In this document: positions 45,694 to 55,369 of the stretch, piece by piece
How the letters are laid out: every line of letters begins with the position of its first letter
Position numbering within the stretch: position 1 is the stretch's first letter
Origin: Deltaproteobacteria bacterium
Lineage (GTDB): Bacteria; UBA10199; GCA-002796325; JACPFF01
Assembly: GCA_016183065.1 (NCBI GenBank)
Contig: JACPFF010000015.1
Location: 86,796 to 150,795, forward strand
Length of the DNA stretch: 64,000 nt
Direction of reading: 5' to 3'
Notes under the pieces: generated by a model
What the model was told of the DNA's origin: nothing
Databases searched by the model: none
Seen by the model: the letters and a program-made list of their open reading frames with translations, nothing else
Program-made: the position numbers and the translations under genes

Positions 45694-47175
45694 ATGGAAC
45701 TCCAGAACACCGCACAACAGATCCCGGAAGCCCTCACCTTTGACGATGTCTTGTTGGTGCCGCAGGCCTCGGCCGTCCTCCCCACCACTGTCGAGACCGC
45801 CACGCCCGTGGGGCGCGAGTTCACGCTACAGGTGCCGCTGATCAGCGCCGCCATGGATACGGTCACGGACGCTCGCATGGCCATTGCCATGGCGCAGGTC
45901 GGCGGATTGGGGATCATCCACAAAAACATGTCGATCGAGGAGGAAGCGGCGGCGGTTGCGCGGGTGAAGAAGTTTGAAAGTGGCCGTGTGGTGCAGCCGG
46001 TCACACTCGGTCCCGATGAACCAGTGTCGCATGCCATGGAAATGCAGCGACAACATCAGATCACCGGCTTTCCAATCGTCGATCGCCAAGGGATCCTCGT
46101 CGGCATTCTCACCAATCGCGATATCCGTGCGGCAGGAGATCCCGCACGGCCGATTCATACCGCCATGACGCCACGGTCGGCACTTGTGACCGCGGAGGAA
46201 TCCGTGACCATTGAAGAGGCGACCCGTCTGATGCATGAACGCCGGGTCGAAAAACTGCCGATCCTCCATCGCGACGGCCGCCTCCACGGACTGATCACCT
46301 TGAAGGACCTCCAGATGCGGCGGACCTATCCCAAGGCGAGCAAGGACCCGGCGAGTCGCCTCTGTGTCGGTGCGGCCGTCGGTGTCGGCGGGAGTGCCGT
46401 GGAACGTGCAGCGGCCCTGATCGAGGCCGGTGTCGACCTCCTCTGTATCGACACGGCCCACGGCCATTCGACGCATGTGATGGAGACGGTGCGGACCGTA
46501 CGACAGCGATGGACAACCGTGGCGGTGATGGCCGGCAATGTCTCAACAGCCGAAGGTGTGGCGGCCTTGTGTGACGCCGGGGCCACGGCAGTGAAGGTCG
46601 GGCAGGGGCCCGGCAGTATCTGCACGACGCGTATTGTCTCTGGCTGTGGCATGCCGCAGCTCTCGGCGATCCTTGACTGCGCGCCTGTCACTCGTGCGCG
46701 GGGGGTCACGTTGGTGGCCGATGGCGGGATCAAGTTTTCCGGCGATATCGTCAAAGCCTTGGCTGCCGGGGCCGATGCCGTCATGATCGGCTCGCTCCTC
46801 GCCGGCACCGACGAGGCCCCGGGAGAGGTCATTCTCTATCAGGGGCGTCGGTACAAGATCTATCGCGGCATGGGATCGATTTCCGCCATGATGGATGGCG
46901 GTCGCGACCGCTACGGACAAGGCGACATCACCGACACGGCAAAGCTGGTGCCCGAGGGCATTGAGGGACGCGTCCCCTATCGGGGCCGTGTTGCCGACAC
47001 GGTGTTTCAGCTGGTGGGCGGAGTCCGTTCCGGGATGGGTTATGTCGGTGCGGCTTCGCTCGCCGAGTTGCGGGCGCGGGCACGGTTTGTGCGCATCGGG
47101 TCGGCCGGGCTGCGCGAGTCGCATGTCCATGATGTCATGATCACCAAAGAGGCCCCCAATTATTCGATCGAATAA
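45694..47175 (+). CDS. guaB: Inosine-5'-monophosphate dehydrogenase
   Basis: NAD-dependent oxidation of IMP to XMP, the committed step to GMP. 493 residues. TIM-barrel start [15 protein letters not shown]; a Bateman pair of CBS domains at about 100-210 ([41 protein letters not shown]); active-site Cys in [18 protein letters not shown]; flap with RYGQGD. The gene is followed by guaA after 15 bases in a guaBA operon, as usual. Confidence 0.98.
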   Translation: MELQNTAQQIPEALTFDDVLLVPQASAVLPTTVETATPVGREFTLQVPLISAAMDTVTDARMAIAMAQVGGLGIIHKNMSIEEEAAAVARVKKFESGRVVQPVTLGPDEPVSHAMEMQRQHQITGFPIVDRQGILVGILTNRDIRAAGDPARPIHTAMTPRSALVTAEESVTIEEATRLMHERRVEKLPILHRDGRLHGLITLKDLQMRRTYPKASKDPASRLCVGAAVGVGGSAVERAAALIEAGVDLLCIDTAHGHSTHVMETVRTVRQRWTTVAVMAGNVSTAEGVAALCDAGATAVKVGQGPGSICTTRIVSGCGMPQLSAILDCAPVTRARGVTLVADGGIKFSGDIVKALAAGADAVMIGSLLAGTDEAPGEVILYQGRRYKIYRGMGSISAMMDGGRDRYGQGDITDTAKLVPEGIEGRVPYRGRVADTVFQLVGGVRSGMGYVGAASLAELRARARFVRIGSAGLRESHVHDVMITKEAPNYSIE

Positions 47176-47190
47176 TGGTCACGACACCCT

Positions 47191-48780
47191 ATGGATAAGA
47201 TACTGATCCTCGATTTCGGTTCGCAATATACCCAACTGATCGCCCGGCGCGTGCGTGAGGCCAAAGTCTATTGCGAAATCCATCCGTGTACGTGGCCGTT
47301 TGAGGCCGTCCGTGCGTTTGCACCGTGCGGGGTCATCCTCTCCGGCGGGCCGTCGTCCATTGCAGGGACTCACGGACCCTCCGACGCTCGCTCGCCGTGC
47401 GCGCCGCAAACCATTTGAGGCGCGGATGCACCGCAGCTCGATCAGCGGATCCTCCAGCTGGGGGTGCCGGTGTTAGGGATCTGCTATGGCATGCAAGCCA
47501 TGGCCGCCCTTGAGGGGGGGAAGGTGGGTGGCGGCACGCGCCGGGAATATGGCGAAGCGCATGTCCACTATGTCACCAACCACCCGCTCTTTCGGGGAGT
47601 CCCAGCGGGACCGCAATCGGTCTGGATGAGCCACGGCGACCATGTGGAGCGAGTGCCGCCAGACTTTTCCGTACTCGCGCAGAGCACGTCGGTTCCGGTC
47701 GCCGCCATGGGTGATGACACCCGGCGGCTCTATGGATTGCAATTTCATCCCGAGGTGATGCACACACAACACGGCCGAGACATCCTCCACAACTTTCTCT
47801 TTCCCCTCTGTGACGCGCATGCGGAGTGGACCATGGGGTCGTTCATCGAACGGGCCATTGCCAAGATTCGCGAGACCGTGGGGACGGCGCACGTCGTCTG
47901 CGGTGTTTCCGGTGGTGTCGATTCCTCGGTGGTGGCGACACTGCTCCATCGTGCGATCGGGGACCAACTCAGCTGCATTTTTGTCGATACGGGGTTGTTG
48001 CGAAAAAAGGAGGGAGAGAACATCCCCCGTTTTTTTGCGCAGCATCTCGGGATCCCGCTGCAATCGATTGCGGCAGGGCCGCGGTTTTTGGCGCGCCTTG
48101 CAGGTGTGGTCGATCCCGAAGAGAAGCGGAAAATCATCGGGCACGAGTTTATTGCGGTCTTTGAGGAGGCTGCCCGGCAGATCCCTGGTGTCGAATTTCT
48201 GGCACAAGGGACGCTCTATCCCGACGTGATTGAGTCCGTGTCATTCAAGGGACCTTCGGCCACCATTAAGTCCCATCATAACGTCGGCGGACTTCCAGAG
48301 GCGATGGGATTGCGGTTGTTGGAGCCCCTGCGGGAGTTATTTAAAGACGAAGTGCGGCAGCTCGGTGAAGAGCTGGGCATGCCACGAGAAGCGGTGTGGC
48401 GCCATCCGTTCCCCGGACCCGGGCTGGCCGTACGCATTCTCGGCGCTGTCACACCGCGCGCGGTGGCCATGGTGCAGGAGGCCGATGACCTCATGATGGA
48501 CGAAGTGAAACGTGCCGGATGGTATGACCACGTCTGGCAGATGTTTGCCGTCCTCCTCCCCGTCCAAACAGTCGGCGTAATGGGCGATGCCCGCACCTAC
48601 GAACACGTCATCGCCATTCGTGCGGTCACCAGCCATGACGGCATGACGGCCGATTGGGCGAAACTCCCGGCCGAACTCCTGGGGTGCATCTCCAACAGCA
48701 TCATTAATGAAGTGACTGGCGTGAACCGAGTGGTCTATGATATCACCTCGAAACCGCCCGGGACGATTGAGTGGGAGTAG
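47191..48780 (+). pseudogene. guaA: GMP synthase, interrupted by a 54-bp insertion with an in-frame stop
   Basis: GuaA aminates XMP to GMP, using ammonia from its own class I glutaminase domain. The first 58 codons are normal ([21 protein letters not shown] ... [11 protein letters not shown]). Then a 54-bp insertion in the same frame ends in TGA at 47416-47418. After it the frame resumes ([28 protein letters not shown]) and runs to 48780 with the glutaminase Cys, the PP-loop [17 protein letters not shown] and the C-terminal dimerisation domain all intact. Without the insertion the protein would read ...SSIAGADAPQ..., a typical GuaA of about 511 residues. A GTG-started ORF from 47464 (438 codons) could still give an ammonia-dependent synthetase. 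Assembly error, real mutation or recoding are the options. Confidence 0.85.
47367..47420. other. 54-bp in-frame insertion in guaA
   Basis: Flanked by imperfect direct repeats CCATTGCAGG (47357-47366) and CCATTTGAGG (47411-47420). Removing exactly 54 bases restores a continuous GuaA reading frame. The insert contains weak inverted repeats (CACGG/CCGTG) and supplies the TGA at 47416-47418. It does not match the other repeat families in the window. Confidence 0.75.
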
Positions 48781-48795
48781 GGCGTGGAGCACGTC

Positions 48796-49755
48796 ATGAG
48801 CGGCCGGTCGCATATCCATCATCCAAAGGTTGACCAGCACGAAGGCCATCATGATCATGCGCATGGCGGGATGACGCCCCACGAGCACCATCATCGACAC
48901 GCTCATCCCTATCGTCCGGAGGAACGACGCCGTCTCGGAATCTGCATGGTGTTGACCGGTCTCATGATGCTCGGTGAGACCGTGGGGGGCCTGTGGAGCA
49001 ACAGCCTGGCGCTCCTCTCCGACGCGGGCCACATGTTGACCCATTTTTTTGCGTTGGCCGTCAGCTATCTGGCCATCCGGTTTGCCGCTCGACCACCCAC
49101 GAAATCGGCGACTTATGGATACTATCGCATTGAAGTCCTCTCGGCACTGCTCAATGCCGTCACGCTCGTCATAATCTGTGCATGGATCTGTTACGCGGCG
49201 ATCGGCCGTTTGCGTCATCCACAGGAGGTCCAGAGCGTCCAGATGGTGGTGGTCGCCGTGGTCGGACTGATCGTCAATCTCGCCACCGCGATGATTCTCC
49301 ACGGCGCGAGCCGAGAAGATCGCAACATCAAGGGGGCGTATCTGCACATGCTCGGCGACACACTTTCTTCGGTTGCCGTGATTCTGGGTGGCATTGCCAT
49401 GACCATGTGGAATACCTACATTATTGATCCGCTCTTGAGCATCCTCCTCTGTGTCATCATCCTGCTCTGGGCCTATGGATTGACACGCGACGCCATTCGC
49501 GTCCTGATGGAAGCCACGCCGGAGCATATCACCGTCGATGTGGTCGCAGAGACCCTGCAACAGGCCATTCCCGAGATTGCGGCCGTGAATGACCTCCATC
49601 TCTGGGAGATCACGAATCGGATGTATGCCCTGACAGCGCACGTGCACGTGGGGAATATTTCCGTGGCAGAGACCATGCGGATTCGGCAAACAGCCGAGCA
49701 ACTCCTCGACGAGCGCTTCGACATCACCCACGCCATCCTCCAGTTCGAATGCTAG
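48796..49755 (+). CDS. Cation diffusion facilitator (zinc/cobalt/cadmium efflux, CzcD-like)
   Basis: Inner-membrane metal/proton antiporter of 319 residues. A long His-rich N terminus ([26 protein letters not shown]) is a likely metal sensor. The membrane part holds [18 protein letters not shown] with the HxxxD-type metal site, repeated in [17 protein letters not shown], and six predicted helices. The C-terminal cytoplasmic domain ([17 protein letters not shown]) is typical of the Zn/Co/Cd subgroup. ATG 48796 follows GTGGAG; GTG 48784 is an alternative. It lies just behind guaA. Confidence 0.92.
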   Translation: MSGRSHIHHPKVDQHEGHHDHAHGGMTPHEHHHRHAHPYRPEERRRLGICMVLTGLMMLGETVGGLWSNSLALLSDAGHMLTHFFALAVSYLAIRFAARPPTKSATYGYYRIEVLSALLNAVTLVIICAWICYAAIGRLRHPQEVQSVQMVVVAVVGLIVNLATAMILHGASREDRNIKGAYLHMLGDTLSSVAVILGGIAMTMWNTYIIDPLLSILLCVIILLWAYGLTRDAIRVLMEATPEHITVDVVAETLQQAIPEIAAVNDLHLWEITNRMYALTAHVHVGNISVAETMRIRQTAEQLLDERFDITHAILQFEC

Positions 49756-49844
49756 GGGGGGTACGTCATACACCGTGCAACCAATCGAAATCATTTGTTG
49801 TTTTATTGATATTCACTGGTTTGCGCGCCTATGACGTACCCGGC

Positions 49845-49873
49845 TTGACATGGTGGACCGGGGCGATTAGGGC
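49845..49873 (+). promoter_or_regulatory. Leaderless promoter of folE
   Basis: TTGACA (49845-49850), 17-bp spacer, TAGGGC (49868-49873), 7 bases, ATG 49881. No SD. Confidence 0.55.
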
Positions 49874-49880
49874 GCCTCTC

Positions 49881-50426
49881 ATGCAGCAGCACATTGCGGC
49901 CATGTTACGGGCGCTGGGTGAGGATCCCGCGCGTGAAGGATTGCAACGCACCCCCGAACGGATGGAGCGTTCGCTCCGATTTCTGACGGACGGGTACCGC
50001 CAAGATCCGATGCAGTTGTTGCGAGACGCGGTCTTTACCGAGCGCTATCGGGAGATGGTCGTTGTGCGCGATATCCCGTTCTACAGTCTCTGCGAACACC
50101 ATCTCCTTCCGTTTTTTGGGAAGGCCCACGTGGCCTATCTCCCCAAGGGGAAATTGGTCGGGCTCTCAAAAATTCCCCGCATGGTCGATCTCTTTGCGCG
50201 GCGTCTGCAAGTGCAGGAACGGATGACGCAGCAGATCGCCGAGACCCTGCACGAGATTCTTCAGCCGTACGGCGTGGGCGTCGTCCTCGAGGCCCAGCAC
50301 CTCTGCATGCAGATGCGTGGTGTGGAAAAAGAGGGGACGACGATGACCACCTCGACCATGCTCGGCACCTTTGAATCCGTGCACCGCACGCGCGAAGAAT
50401 TCTTAAGCCTCATCCGCGCCAGATAG
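49881..50426 (+). CDS. folE: GTP cyclohydrolase I
   Basis: First step of folate (and pteridine) synthesis. 181 residues from ATG 49881 ([28 protein letters not shown]), the standard beginning; the frame is open from 49749, but the promoter lies between. Zinc-binding Cys and His in [22 protein letters not shown] and the second Cys in [11 protein letters not shown]; the [23 protein letters not shown] signature is intact. The last 24 bases overlap trmB on the opposite strand. Confidence 0.95.
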   Translation: MQQHIAAMLRALGEDPAREGLQRTPERMERSLRFLTDGYRQDPMQLLRDAVFTERYREMVVVRDIPFYSLCEHHLLPFFGKAHVAYLPKGKLVGLSKIPRMVDLFARRLQVQERMTQQIAETLHEILQPYGVGVVLEAQHLCMQMRGVEKEGTTMTTSTMLGTFESVHRTREEFLSLIRAR

Positions 50427-51020
50427 CGCCTGACGGCGATAGTGTTGGGAATAAATCGTTCGGCCTGCGGCGATCCATTTTTGTGCAAAATAGGTGGGAA
50501 AGGTGTCAACGCCGCCGGTGCGAATGGCTGGCGTGTGGCAGCTCTGCAACCGTGGCTCGTCCGCAATGACCCGCGCGACCTCCTCTGCATAGTCGTGGAC
50601 GTCGGTGGTAAAGTAGAGCGTGCCATCAGAGGCGAGGGTATCGGCCAGGAGGGTCAGCATATGCGGCTGCATCAGCCGGCGCGGCGCGTGCCGTCGCTTG
50701 GGCCACGGATCGGGAAAGTTGATATAGATGCGCTGCACCGGCGCCTCGTGCTGCAGGGATGGCAGGATCATGCGGGCATCGCCGAGGAGGAGCGAGACAT
50801 TGTCCAGGGTCCCGCGTCGATGGCACAATGTGATAAACCGTCTGGTCTTGATTTCGATACCGATGATATGCACCGCGGGATGCGTCCGCGCGAGGTGAAA
50901 GAGAAAATCGCCGCGCCCTGGTCCAATTTCGACAAAACATGCTGTATGGCCTCTCGGTTGTGCAGGGAGCAGGACGGTCGGCGCTTGCCACCCGAGCCGG
51001 TTTTCTCTCATCATAGACAT
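50403..51020 (-). CDS. trmB: tRNA (guanine-N7)-methyltransferase
   Basis: SAM-dependent methylation of G46 in tRNA. 205 residues from ATG 51020 ([14 protein letters not shown]); the frame is open farther upstream through xerC, a shadow. SAM loop: [19 protein letters not shown]; family motif [22 protein letters not shown]; then [16 protein letters not shown]. It converges on folE (24-bp overlap) and diverges from xerC with only 39 bp between the start codons. Confidence 0.93.
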   Translation of the reverse strand: MSMMRENRLGWQAPTVLLPAQPRGHTACFVEIGPGRGDFLFHLARTHPAVHIIGIEIKTRRFITLCHRRGTLDNVSLLLGDARMILPSLQHEAPVQRIYINFPDPWPKRRHAPRRLMQPHMLTLLADTLASDGTLYFTTDVHDYAEEVARVIADEPRLQSCHTPAIRTGGVDTFPTYFAQKWIAAGRTIYSQHYRRQALSGADEA

Positions 51021-51028
51021 GCGACGCC

Positions 51029-51056
51029 CCCATAACATAGTCTCCCCGCGAGGCAA
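51029..51056 (-). promoter_or_regulatory. Leaderless promoter of trmB
   Basis: Minus strand: TTGCCT (51051-51056), 16-bp spacer, TATGGG (51029-51034), 8 bases, ATG 51020. It lies entirely within the 39 bp between the divergent trmB and xerC starts, and its -35 covers the likely xerC SD region. Confidence 0.45.
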
Positions 51057-51059
51057 GGG

Positions 51060-51950
51060 ATGGACCAACTGATTGACCGCTATATGACGTATCTGCGGGT
51101 CGAACGTCGCCTTGCGCCAAATACCATTCTTTCCTATGCACGCGACCTCGCACGTCTCCGGCGTTCGTTGGCGCGGCAACAGATCGACGATCTCTCGGCC
51201 CTGACCACGGCAGCCATCCGCCACTGCATGGCCGAGACCTTTGATGCCGGGCTCTCGCTCCGGTCCATGTCCCGCATGCTCACCACGATTCGCACATGGT
51301 GCCGGTATCTGGTCGCGCAAAAGCTCCTGGGCGACGACCCCACACGCATTATTGAATCGCCGCGCCTGCGTAAAGCACTTCCCACAGTGCTCTCCATGGC
51401 CGAGGTGGATCAACTGCTGGCCGCCTGTCCGTGCGATTCTCCGGGTGCCATTCGCGACGAGGCCATCCTGCAACTCTTCTATGCCAGTGGTCTGCGCGTC
51501 TCGGAACTGTGCAGTCTTGAGCTCTCACAACTCAATCTCGATGGAGGGTATCTCCGTGTCATCGGCAAGGGAAACAAGGAGCGCGTCGTTCCGATGGGAC
51601 AGGTGGCCTTGCAGAGCGTGCAACGCTACCTCGCCGAGGCGCGTCCGCCACTGACGGGTCGGCGGCAGACGGAGACCCTCTTTCTTTCGCGCACGGGTCG
51701 GCCATTGACGCGCCAAGACGGCTGGCGATGCATCAAGGCGACGGCGCGGCGCGCAGGGATCGCCAAGCCCGTCACCCCACACACGTTGCGCCATTCCTTT
51801 GCCACCCACCTGCTGGAACGTGGGGCGGATTTACGCGCCGTCCAGGTCATGCTGGGGCATAGCAGTATTGCCACGACACAGATCTATACCCACGTGAGTC
51901 GGCGACATCTCGTCGAACTGATCCGCAAATACCACCCGCGGAGTGAGTAA
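51060..51950 (+). CDS. xerC: Tyrosine recombinase XerC/XerD-like
   Basis: 296 residues. N-terminal SAM-like DNA-binding domain (about 1-90, [26 protein letters not shown]). C-terminal catalytic domain with Arg in [14 protein letters not shown], Lys in [32 protein letters not shown] (His, Arg), [20 protein letters not shown] (His and the nucleophile Tyr). All six catalytic residues present. Its position between folE/trmB and miaB and its normal length favour the chromosome-dimer resolvase over a phage integrase; XerC versus XerD cannot be separated here. GAGG before ATG 51060 may serve as SD. Confidence 0.88.
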   Translation: MDQLIDRYMTYLRVERRLAPNTILSYARDLARLRRSLARQQIDDLSALTTAAIRHCMAETFDAGLSLRSMSRMLTTIRTWCRYLVAQKLLGDDPTRIIESPRLRKALPTVLSMAEVDQLLAACPCDSPGAIRDEAILQLFYASGLRVSELCSLELSQLNLDGGYLRVIGKGNKERVVPMGQVALQSVQRYLAEARPPLTGRRQTETLFLSRTGRPLTRQDGWRCIKATARRAGIAKPVTPHTLRHSFATHLLERGADLRAVQVMLGHSSIATTQIYTHVSRRHLVELIRKYHPRSE

Positions 51951-51962
51951 TCGGCCCGCTCA

Positions 51963-51991
51963 TTGACGCACCGGTGGGGCTCTGCTAGGCG
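51963..51991 (+). promoter_or_regulatory. Leaderless promoter of miaB
   Basis: TTGACG (51963-51968), 17-bp spacer, TAGGCG (51986-51991), 6 bases, ATG 51998. The -10 is weak, but the spacing is the same as at the other leaderless sites. Confidence 0.45.
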
Positions 51992-51997
51992 AGTCCC

Positions 51998-53434
51998 ATG
52001 GATCAGCGGGGCATCAATCTGTTGAACCGGCACGAGCCCGGTCCTACGCGGCGCTACGTGGTGCGGACGTTTGGGTGTCAGATGAACGAGCACGACAGCC
52101 TCACCATTCGTGGACTGCTCGCCCAGCATGCCTATCTTCCCGCCACAACGCTCGACGAAGCGGATCTGATCATCTTCAACACCTGCACCATCCGCGAGAA
52201 GGCCCACCACAAGGCTTTCAGCGAGATCGGCCGCACGGCGCAGCTCAAGGAGGAACGCCCCCATGTCGTGGTCGGTGTTTGTGGGTGTGTGGCGCAGCAG
52301 GACCGCGAAGGGCTCTTTCAACGCTTTCCGCACCTCGATCTCCTCTTTGGACCCGATCAAATTCAGGAACTGCCTCGACTCCTCGACCAGCTGCACAACG
52401 GGGAGTCGCACGTCAGCGCATTGCAATGCATCAATAGCGCCGATGACTACCACTTTCTCGATCTCATTCCATGGGCAACCGCCGTGGAACAGGGGCGACC
52501 CACGGCACCGCCGGCCACGGCGTTTGTGACGATCATGAAGGGGTGCGATGCCAACTGTGCCTATTGTATTGTCCCGAGCGTCCGGGGAAAAGAGGTCTGT
52601 CGTCCGGCCGAGGCGATTGTGTCGGAAGTGGCTGCGCTCGCCGTCCGCGGCGTGCGGGAAGTGACGTTGCTGGGCCAGACCGTCAACACCTACGGCAATC
52701 GGCGTCATCCGGGCGTGATCCCCTTCCCAGACCTCTTGCAGCGCCTTGCCGACGAGACCACGATTGCGCGGATCCGTTTCACGAGCCCGCACCCCAAAGA
52801 CGTGAATGCCGCCCTGGCAGGGGCATACCGCGACAATCCGAAACTCGTTCCCCACATCCACATGCCGCTCCAAGCGGGGTCTGATGCGGTCTTGCGGCGC
52901 ATGCGGCGGAGTTATTCGCGGCAGCAATACTTGGACAAGGTCGCCCTGTTGCGTGCCGCCTCTCCCGATCTTGCCCTGACGACCGACCTGATTGTCGGTT
53001 TTCCCGGCGAGACCGAGGCTGATTTCCTCCAGACCTGCGGAGTCGTTCGCGACGTCGGTTTTTCCGGCATCTATGCCTTCAAGTATTCCCCGCGACCTGG
53101 AACGTCGGCGGCCGAAGCCCTGCACGACGATGTGACGGAGAGGGAGAAGCGCGATCGCCTGGACCGGTTGTTGACCATGCACAATGCCATGCTCCAGCGC
53201 CAATTGGCCGCCAACGTGGGGACGATGCAAGAAGTGTTGATCGAGCGCTACGACGAGGGCTCGGCGCAGTGGACCGGACGCACCCCGCACAACACCCTGG
53301 TCCATTGCACAGGGGCCTCACTGGCCATTGGGCAGCTCGCGATAATCCATATCACCCGTGCGTACGGACATTCGTTGGAGGGGAAGGAACGAGAAGTGAT
53401 CCGTCGAGAGTTGGCAGGGGGAGGGGGGGTGTAG
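51998..53434 (+). CDS. miaB: tRNA-2-methylthio-N6-dimethylallyladenosine synthase
   Basis: Radical-SAM methylthiotransferase acting on A37 of tRNAs. 478 residues. N-terminal UPF0004 domain with its cluster Cys in TFGCQMNEHDS, NTCTIREKA and VCGCVAQQ; radical-SAM Cys triad in MKGCDANCAYCIVPSVRGKE; EVTLLGQTVNTYG; C-terminal TRAM domain. Without the first 10-15 residues the family start (RRYVVRTFGCQMNEHD) is normal. Confidence 0.93.
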   Translation: MDQRGINLLNRHEPGPTRRYVVRTFGCQMNEHDSLTIRGLLAQHAYLPATTLDEADLIIFNTCTIREKAHHKAFSEIGRTAQLKEERPHVVVGVCGCVAQQDREGLFQRFPHLDLLFGPDQIQELPRLLDQLHNGESHVSALQCINSADDYHFLDLIPWATAVEQGRPTAPPATAFVTIMKGCDANCAYCIVPSVRGKEVCRPAEAIVSEVAALAVRGVREVTLLGQTVNTYGNRRHPGVIPFPDLLQRLADETTIARIRFTSPHPKDVNAALAGAYRDNPKLVPHIHMPLQAGSDAVLRRMRRSYSRQQYLDKVALLRAASPDLALTTDLIVGFPGETEADFLQTCGVVRDVGFSGIYAFKYSPRPGTSAAEALHDDVTEREKRDRLDRLLTMHNAMLQRQLAANVGTMQEVLIERYDEGSAQWTGRTPHNTLVHCTGASLAIGQLAIIHITRAYGHSLEGKEREVIRRELAGGGGV

Positions 53435-53465
53435 TATTTGGTCTGGTAGGTTTTACCGTCGGTGG

Positions 53466-53492
53466 CAGTATGTGCAATATTTGCACATACTG
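53466..53492. repeat. 27-bp palindrome downstream of miaB
   Basis: Arms CAGTATGTGCAA and TTGCACATACTG, perfect over 12 bp, with a 3-base loop. No U tract follows, so a Rho-independent terminator is less likely than an operator or a processing hairpin. Confidence 0.6.
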
Positions 53493-53620
53493 AATGCTTC
53501 TGTCATTCCCCTTCATGAGAGATATTGCGCCACACCTGCCCCAACGGTAGCCGAATAGATGCAACTGGTGAGCGGTTCCGGCCTTCTCGGTATCATCGTC
53601 ATCGCCCTCCAGAGCTTATG

Positions 53621-53721
53621 TAGTATTTCAACGTTTAATGAGTACTCACGTGCTCATTAAACGTTAGAAATACTTATGGTACTGTACGACGCATGTATTC
53701 AGGAAAAGTTAACGCACCATA
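53621..53721. repeat. 101-bp hairpin element, copy 2
   Basis: Same length and boundaries as 9492-9592, with 8 base differences. In the hairpin stem AACGTTTAATGAG and CTCATTAAACGTT replace the pair AACGTGTAATGAG and CTCATTACACGTT, so both arms changed together and pairing is kept. It lies in the 400-bp gene-free gap between miaB and the AT-rich ATPase gene. Confidence 0.8.
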
Positions 53722-53838
53722 AAATCGGTGTTTACTCGAAAAGCGTGACGCGGAGAACCTGCAGCTCTCATTTGTTGTATCCACTCCCTATAGAGGATGT
53801 TTGAATGGCGTATATAATATGCGTAATTTAATAATAAA

Positions 53839-53866
53839 TTGACATTTTCCGCAAATAAAGTATTAT
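53839..53866 (+). promoter_or_regulatory. Leaderless promoter of the ATPase gene
   Basis: TTGACA (53839-53844), 16-bp spacer, TATTAT (53861-53866), 8 bases (TACTTCAT), ATG 53875. Surrounding sequence is strongly AT-rich and there is no SD. Confidence 0.6.
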
Positions 53867-53874
53867 TACTTCAT

Positions 53875-55287
53875 ATGCGGAATTTTATTGGCAGGGAGAG
53901 TTATACTAAAAGGCTGCAAGGCCTCTGGAACGAACGTAAGACCAAACTCCTCTCGATCTATGGTCGGCGTCGGGTTGGAAAGACCGCCTTGATCAAGGTC
54001 TTTTCCGAGGGGAAAAATGGGTGGCTCTTTGAGGCTATTGAGGGAGAAGAAACGGCGCTACAGGTGAAGCATTTCCTTCACCAATTGAGCCTGATTACAG
54101 GAGAAAACCACCTTCGTGATTTGGGTTACCATGACTGGCCCCCCGTTTTTGAATTATTGACTCAAAAAATGGCCCGAGAAAAATCGCTGGTGCTGGCTTT
54201 TGACGAGATCTCCTGGATGGCGGCGGGACGTTCCCGACTCATTGCTTACATCAAATTTTATTGGGACAAGCATTGGAAACACCACCCCCATCTGATCCTG
54301 ATCCTCTGCGGTTCCGTGGCTTCCTGGATGGTCAAGAACGTCGTCCGTTCCAAGGCCCTCTATGGCCGGATTAGTGAGAATATGCTGATTGAACCCCTCA
54401 AGCCGTTTGAAGTGGCAGAATTTATCGAACGACGGCGCGGGCGACGCGAAACATTGGAATACCTCCTCTGCTTCGGCGGTATCCCGAAATACCTGGAGGA
54501 GTTCGATTTTAGTCGGTCGATTCAAATCAACATCGGGGAGACCTGTTTGCAGCCGTCAGGTTTTTTTGTCAGCGAAGCGGAGAAAATATTTTACAATCAA
54601 TTCAAGGAAACACGGATCTATCAAGCGATCGTCAAACATCTTCTCAAGGGTCCCGCTTCACTCAAGGAAATTTCCGAGAGACTGAAGATACCGAGTGGTG
54701 GAGGATTGAAGCTCTATCTGGACAACCTTGGCGCTGCGGGTATTGTCGAAAAGATCCCGGAATTGCGCGATTTTGAGCTGAGTCGAACTTTTCGGTACCA
54801 TCTGGTGGATGAGTTCCTTCGTTTTCATGCTCAGTTTATCCGACCTCACCTGACAGAGATACGGAATAGCGACCAGGGTGATCGTTTTGCAAAATTTGTA
54901 CGTCCCTCCTGGTTCCCATTTTTGGGGTACGCATTCGAGCGGTTTTGTTTCCGGTTTCGCTACCGGATCGCCCGCCATCTCGGTTTTGAAGATAAAATCC
55001 TTGGGGCCGGCTCCATGGTGGACCTTACCCCTGATGGCTATCAGTACGACCTGATCTATCTCAGAAATGACGGCGTTATCACGCTCTGCGAGGCCAAGTA
55101 CCTGACGGAGCGCCCCTCCACAAAATACATCAAGGAATTTGAGCAAAAATTGGCTCGAACCCGACTCCCAAAGGGAATAACGGTGGAAAAGGTCCTCATT
55201 GTCAACCAGGAACCATCTGAGGCCTTAGTCGAAAGCAGCTATTTTCACCATATCCTCCCGATAGGGCGTCTTTTGGATAAAGCTTGA
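53875..55287 (+). CDS. ATPase with DUF234-type PD-(D/E)XK-like C terminus
   Basis: 470 residues from ATG 53875. N-terminal AAA/STAND-type ATPase (archaeal ATPase family): RNFIGRESYTKRLQ, Walker A GRRRVGKTALIK near residue 30, Walker B SLVLAFDEISWMA near 120, and LILILCGSVASWM (sensor strand). A winged-helix part is near 260-310. The C-terminal domain has YDLIYLRNDGVITLCEAKYL, an Asp ... Glu-x-Lys pattern of the PD-(D/E)XK nuclease fold. Such genes are common in mobile or defence-related segments, but their function is not established. Codon use is more AT-rich than in the neighbours, suggesting transfer. The 101-bp element lies 150 bp upstream. Confidence 0.82.
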   Translation: MRNFIGRESYTKRLQGLWNERKTKLLSIYGRRRVGKTALIKVFSEGKNGWLFEAIEGEETALQVKHFLHQLSLITGENHLRDLGYHDWPPVFELLTQKMAREKSLVLAFDEISWMAAGRSRLIAYIKFYWDKHWKHHPHLILILCGSVASWMVKNVVRSKALYGRISENMLIEPLKPFEVAEFIERRRGRRETLEYLLCFGGIPKYLEEFDFSRSIQINIGETCLQPSGFFVSEAEKIFYNQFKETRIYQAIVKHLLKGPASLKEISERLKIPSGGGLKLYLDNLGAAGIVEKIPELRDFELSRTFRYHLVDEFLRFHAQFIRPHLTEIRNSDQGDRFAKFVRPSWFPFLGYAFERFCFRFRYRIARHLGFEDKILGAGSMVDLTPDGYQYDLIYLRNDGVITLCEAKYLTERPSTKYIKEFEQKLARTRLPKGITVEKVLIVNQEPSEALVESSYFHHILPIGRLLDKA

Positions 55288-55369
55288 TAAGGGAGAGCCG
55301 TGTTCCGTAAAGAAACCGGCTCGTTCCGCCAAGGCCGATCAGTGAATTGCCGAGCGTGTTTGCCGCGGC

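Noticed and set aside
47416-47418. TGA in guaA read as selenocysteine or glycine
   Set aside because: TGA acts as a normal stop elsewhere (for example ATGA overlaps and the prfB frameshift site), and no SECIS-like element was seen. It lies in an insertion, not at a conserved residue.
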